This document shows positions 14,652-16,734 of a stretch of 16,734 nt of DNA, piece by piece. Made by a program: the position numbers and the translations under genes. Numbering within the stretch: position 1 is the stretch's first letter; each line of letters opens with the position of its first letter. This stretch comes from an uncultured Treponema sp. (lineage in GTDB: Bacteria; Spirochaetota; Spirochaetia; Treponematales; Treponemataceae), in assembly GCA_937885175.1 (NCBI GenBank), contig CAKZZO010000072.1:1-16734 (forward strand), given 5' to 3'. The notes under the pieces are model-generated. The model was not told the DNA's origin. It was given only the letters and a program-made list of their open reading frames with translations, and ran no database searches.

Positions 14652-15632
14652 ATGAAAAAGTGTTTTGTTTTAGGCATGATTCTTTCCTCCTTGCTTGCAG
14701 GCTGCTCCAGTGCGCCAAAACGTGCCATGCTGGTACGGGATACAGCGACGGCGGCCAGTAATTATTTTGAGACGGCAAACAATCAACTCGCTGCCGGCGA
14801 CATAGAAAATGCGGGCATGAACCTGCAGAAAGCCTATACCCTTGCCACTTCTGTTGATGAGACTGACCTTTTGTGCCGCATTTCCCTTTCCGCCGTGATT
14901 TACCGCCTTTCTGTAGCGGCAGCCGATGTTTCTGCATTTTCTGCCCGCAGCTCAAAACATGAGGTTCCCTTTGCGGGACTTTCCAGCGAGATGCTTTTGG
15001 AACGGGCAAGGGAATTTGCCAAGCGGACGGAGCGAACGGATTTGTTGCTCCAGATTTGCCGTGTGTACGAGCAGAAAAACATTGTTGCAAAAAATCGTGA
15101 TAGTGCGGATTTTTCCGCGGCGATTGCCATGCTGAATCAGGTGGCGGCATCGCTCTCAAAAGAGCCCTACTATCTGGCATTTTTGTATCGCACACGGGGA
15201 GATGTGTATGAAATGCAGAAAGACTATGGCGCTGCGGACAGTAATTATTTGCTTGCGGCAGAACTGCACACAAAGCACCGCTATCTGTATGAAATCGGCA
15301 TAGACTGGTACTCAGCAGCCCGTGTGCGCTCAAAAGCCGGAAACAAAGCATCCGCAGTGGAAGCCTTGGAAAATGCCCTCAAATACGACCGCGATGCTGA
15401 AAATACTCCTGCCATTGCCTCCGATTATTTTGCCATAGCCCGTATACTGGTAAAGGGAAAACCTACTGCGGAAGAAAAGGCGAGGGCGATTCGTGCGGCA
15501 AAATGGGCAGCCTCTATCTATGAGGCGGGCTATTTTGCCTATGAGGCTAAAGAGGCGGAGGATTTTGTTGCCCAACTGGAAGGTGGAAAGCCCGGTACCG
15601 ATGAAGTTCTGCTCCCTGAAAGCGAAAACTAG
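14652..15632 (+). CDS. TPR lipoprotein of the mla operon
   Basis: A 326-residue lipoprotein. The signal peptide ends in LLAGC, so Cys18 would be lipidated and processed by Lgt, Lsp and Lnt. The rest is helical repeats of TPR type (about 30-75, 90-140, 160-205 and 205-300), with LYRTRGDVYEMQKDYGAADSN the clearest. It lies 9 nt after mlaD, where other species have mlaC, but no MlaC domain is recognisable. It might dock the MCE machinery at the outer membrane; that is inference. The start ATG has only a weak AGG upstream. Confidence 0.85.
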   Translation: MKKCFVLGMILSSLLAGCSSAPKRAMLVRDTATAASNYFETANNQLAAGDIENAGMNLQKAYTLATSVDETDLLCRISLSAVIYRLSVAAADVSAFSARSSKHEVPFAGLSSEMLLERAREFAKRTERTDLLLQICRVYEQKNIVAKNRDSADFSAAIAMLNQVAASLSKEPYYLAFLYRTRGDVYEMQKDYGAADSNYLLAAELHTKHRYLYEIGIDWYSAARVRSKAGNKASAVEALENALKYDRDAENTPAIASDYFAIARILVKGKPTAEEKARAIRAAKWAASIYEAGYFAYEAKEAEDFVAQLEGGKPGTDEVLLPESEN

Positions 15633-15640
15633 GCTTTTTT
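15619..15640 (+). terminator. Possible weak terminator after the lipoprotein gene
   Basis: AAAGC, a 9-nt loop and GCTTT form a 5-bp stem leading into TTT. The stem overlaps the end of the lipoprotein gene. It is short and A/T-rich, so the call is weak. Confidence 0.3.
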
Positions 15641-15662
15641 GCCGATTTTAGGAACTCTGGTA

Positions 15663-15691
15663 TTGACATCTTTCGGAATATTCTATATAGT
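15663..15691 (+). promoter_or_regulatory. tRNA-Lys promoter
   Basis: A consensus TTGACA (15663-15668), a 17-nt spacer and TATAGT (15686-15691). The expected start is near 15698, about 38 nt before the mature tRNA 5' end. Confidence 0.8.
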
Positions 15692-15735
15692 AATAGAGCA
15701 TTCGCAAAACATATGTGTTTTGTTGTAAAAGGCAT

Positions 15736-15808
15736 GGGCTATTAGCTCAGCAGGTAGAGCAACGCCCTTTTAAGGCGTGGGTCTGCAGTTCGAATCTGCA
15801 ATAGCTCA
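15736..15808 (+). tRNA. tRNA-Lys (UUU anticodon)
   Basis: A complete cloverleaf: acceptor GGGCTAT with ATAGCTC (one G-U pair) and discriminator A; D-stem GCTC/GAGC; anticodon stem ACGCC/GGCGT with loop CTTTTAA, anticodon TTT; T-stem TGCAG/CTGCA with loop TTCGAAT. CCA is not encoded (TGA follows), so it must be added enzymatically. It stands alone with its own promoter and terminator. UUU-Lys is a known target of t6A and ms2t6A modification. Confidence 0.96.
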
Positions 15809-15813
15809 TGAGT

Positions 15814-15847
15814 AAGCGTTTCCATACAGGGGACGCTTTTTTGTTTT
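15814..15847 (+). terminator. tRNA-Lys terminator
   Basis: A 10-bp stem, AAGCGTTTCC (15814-15823) with GGGGACGCTT (15829-15838, two G-U pairs), a 5-nt ATACA loop, then a T-rich run to 15847. A convincing intrinsic terminator. Confidence 0.88.
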
Positions 15848-15863
15848 AAATGCATCCTTCTTA

Positions 15864-15881
15864 TTGATAAAGTTGATAAAG
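15864..15881. repeat. Tandem 9-bp repeat
   Basis: TTGATAAAG occurs twice in tandem between the two convergent terminators. No function is apparent; probably replication slippage. Confidence 0.5.
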
Positions 15882-15900
15882 CACTATCGACAGAGAAGAC

Positions 15901-15928
15901 AAAAAAAACACCTCCTGTCTGGAGGTGT
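15901..15928 (-). terminator. rpsD terminator
   Basis: On the - strand ACACCTCC, a 5-nt AGACA loop, then GGAGGTGT followed by eight T: an 8-bp stem with a T-tract, 21 nt after the rpsD stop codon. A strong intrinsic terminator, facing the tRNA one. Confidence 0.9.
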
Positions 15929-15949
15929 CGTATTTCCGCAGAAATAATC

Positions 15950-16543
15950 CTACTTTGAGTAGTATTCAACAACCATCTGGTCGTTAATCTGTACCGGGAT
16001 TTTTTCGCGCTGGGGCAGGCTTGCGAGCTTACCGCTGAATGAATCCTGATTTACTTCAAGATAGTCAAGCGGTGCAGCGTTTGCACCCAAGAATGCTTTC
16101 TTGAACTGCTCGTTCTTGCGTGATTTTTCAGTCAGGGAGATAACCTGCCCAACCTTTACGTGCTGTGACGGAACGTTGATGATTTTACCGTCAAGCTCAA
16201 TGTGGCGATGGCTGACCAACTGGCGTGCCATGCGGATTGAGTTTGCAAATCCCATTCTGTACACAAGGTTATCAAGACGACATTCAAGCGCAACGATAAG
16301 TGCGGTACCAGTCTTTTCTGCAGACTTTGTAGCCTGCTCATAATAGCGGCGAAGCTGCTTTTCCAGAATGCCATAGTATGCCTTGACCTTCTGTTTTTCA
16401 ATCAGCTGAAGACCGTATTCTGATGTCTTGTGTGTTTTTTTGAATGCAGGTGCGTTTGCTCTGTTCATTGCCTTGGGGTGACCTGAAACGTTCACGCCAA
16501 GTCTTCTGCATTCCTTAAAGCGAGGGCTTCTTCTTGTAGCCAT
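15950..16543 (-). CDS. rpsD: 30S ribosomal protein S4
   Basis: A primary 16S rRNA-binding protein that starts 30S assembly. It has 197 residues, slightly shorter than the roughly 205 of E. coli. The S4 domain is clear at about 91-150 (CRLDNLVYRMGFANSIRMARQLVSH). The N-terminus lacks the zinc-binding cysteine set found in some S4 proteins; only the Cys before Arg-Arg-Leu-Gly remains. An AAGGAG Shine-Dalgarno (16559-16554) sits 10 nt before the ATG. It stands alone with its own promoter and terminator, not in the usual rpsM-rpsK-rpsD-rpoA cluster. A roughly 68-nt leader could hold an S4 autoregulatory element, but I could not fold it. Confidence 0.97.
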   Translation of the reverse strand: MATRRSPRFKECRRLGVNVSGHPKAMNRANAPAFKKTHKTSEYGLQLIEKQKVKAYYGILEKQLRRYYEQATKSAEKTGTALIVALECRLDNLVYRMGFANSIRMARQLVSHRHIELDGKIINVPSQHVKVGQVISLTEKSRKNEQFKKAFLGANAAPLDYLEVNQDSFSGKLASLPQREKIPVQINDQMVVEYYSK

Positions 16544-16618
16544 ATAAATGTAGCTCCTTACATTGTTGTACGGGTTGGGAATGAAAACTCATACAATTGG
16601 AAATTGAGATATACAGAA

Positions 16619-16647
16619 AATATAGCATTTTGATTTAGTTATGGCAA
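16619..16647 (-). promoter_or_regulatory. rpsD promoter
   Basis: On the - strand TTGCCA (16647-16642), a 17-nt spacer and TATATT (16624-16619). The expected start near 16612 gives a leader of about 68 nt with a Shine-Dalgarno. Confidence 0.78.
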
Positions 16648-16656
16648 GTAGCAATG

Positions 16657-16674
16657 CAGGGCAAACGCATTATA
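16657..16674 (+). repeat. 18-nt motif, right copy
   Basis: Reads CAGGGCAAACGCATTATA on the + strand, identical to the - strand at 38-55. Its last bases merge with a perfect TATAAT (16671-16676), 34 nt ahead of an ATG at 16711. It also lies just upstream of the rpsD -35 box on the other strand, so it could affect either or both. Confidence 0.6.
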
Positions 16675-16710
16675 ATCCTTTCGCAAGTAAGACAAAAAGG
16701 GCACAGGCGA

Positions 16711-16734
16711 ATGAGTCCCAACAAAAACAGACTA
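16711..16734 (+). CDS. Possible start of an unidentified gene, cut by the window edge
   Basis: An ATG followed by seven open codons (MSPNKNRL) running to the edge. A -10-like TATAAT (16671-16676) lies upstream, and AAAAAGGG and AGGCGA are weak Shine-Dalgarno candidates. Too short to identify. Confidence 0.3.

Noticed and set aside
15742..15972. - strand open frame across the tRNA region
   Set aside because: It runs through the tRNA-Lys gene and both terminators and has no Shine-Dalgarno or family features.
16642..16658. Sigma54-type promoter (TGGCA...TGC)
   Set aside because: The GG to GC distance is 11 nt instead of the required 10, and the same bases form a good -35 box for rpsD on the other strand.

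Overview
The window looks like chromosomal DNA of a spirochaete, most likely a Treponema-type organism. This is inferred from gene content rather than a database search. It has a double-membrane envelope with a beta-barrel-like outer membrane protein, Lnt, an Mla/MCE lipid transport set and a TPR lipoprotein. It also has bactofilin, several secreted TPR proteins, and an ECF biotin transporter. There is no sign of phage, transposon, CRISPR or other clearly mobile DNA. Base composition and gene style look even throughout.

Layout, left to right. A secreted, probably outer-membrane protein (96-1055, +) meets the biotin uptake operon tail to tail. That operon, bioY-ecfA-ecfT (3078 down to 1056, -), has its own promoter at 3106-3134. 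A perfect 10-bp inverted repeat of BirA-operator type covers the -10 box. Upstream is lnt (4903-3131, -), divergent from a + strand run: a galactokinase-family protein with lost catalytic residues (4963-6141), surE (6131-6889), a cytoplasmic TPR protein (6911-7603) and a secreted TPR/NHL/VWA protein (7605-9701). A new promoter starts bactofilin (9772-10134), followed by a secreted TPR protein and mtaB (tRNA ms2t6A synthesis). Another promoter starts mlaE-mlaF-mlaD and a TPR lipoprotein (12242-15632). The right end holds tRNA-Lys(UUU) with a consensus promoter and terminator, then rpsD on the - strand with its own promoter and terminator. At the edge is the possible start of another + strand gene.

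How the genes fit together. Most are envelope or housekeeping functions: lipoprotein N-acylation (Lnt), phospholipid trafficking (Mla), cytoskeletal scaffold (bactofilin), nucleotide turnover (SurE), tRNA modification (MtaB), biotin import and ribosome assembly (S4).

The points that repay a second look are five. (1) A clean biotin operator/promoter. (2) A recurring promoter geometry in which a sigma70-like -10 box ends only 6-9 nt before the start codon with no Shine-Dalgarno, suggesting leaderless mRNAs for bactofilin, mlaE, lnt and possibly the first gene. (3) The galactokinase-fold protein that appears to lack the catalytic Arg and Asp. (4) An 18-nt exact motif present once at each end of the window, facing outward. 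(5) An AT-hook-like tail on Lnt. I did not see a convincing wholly new defence or mobile system.
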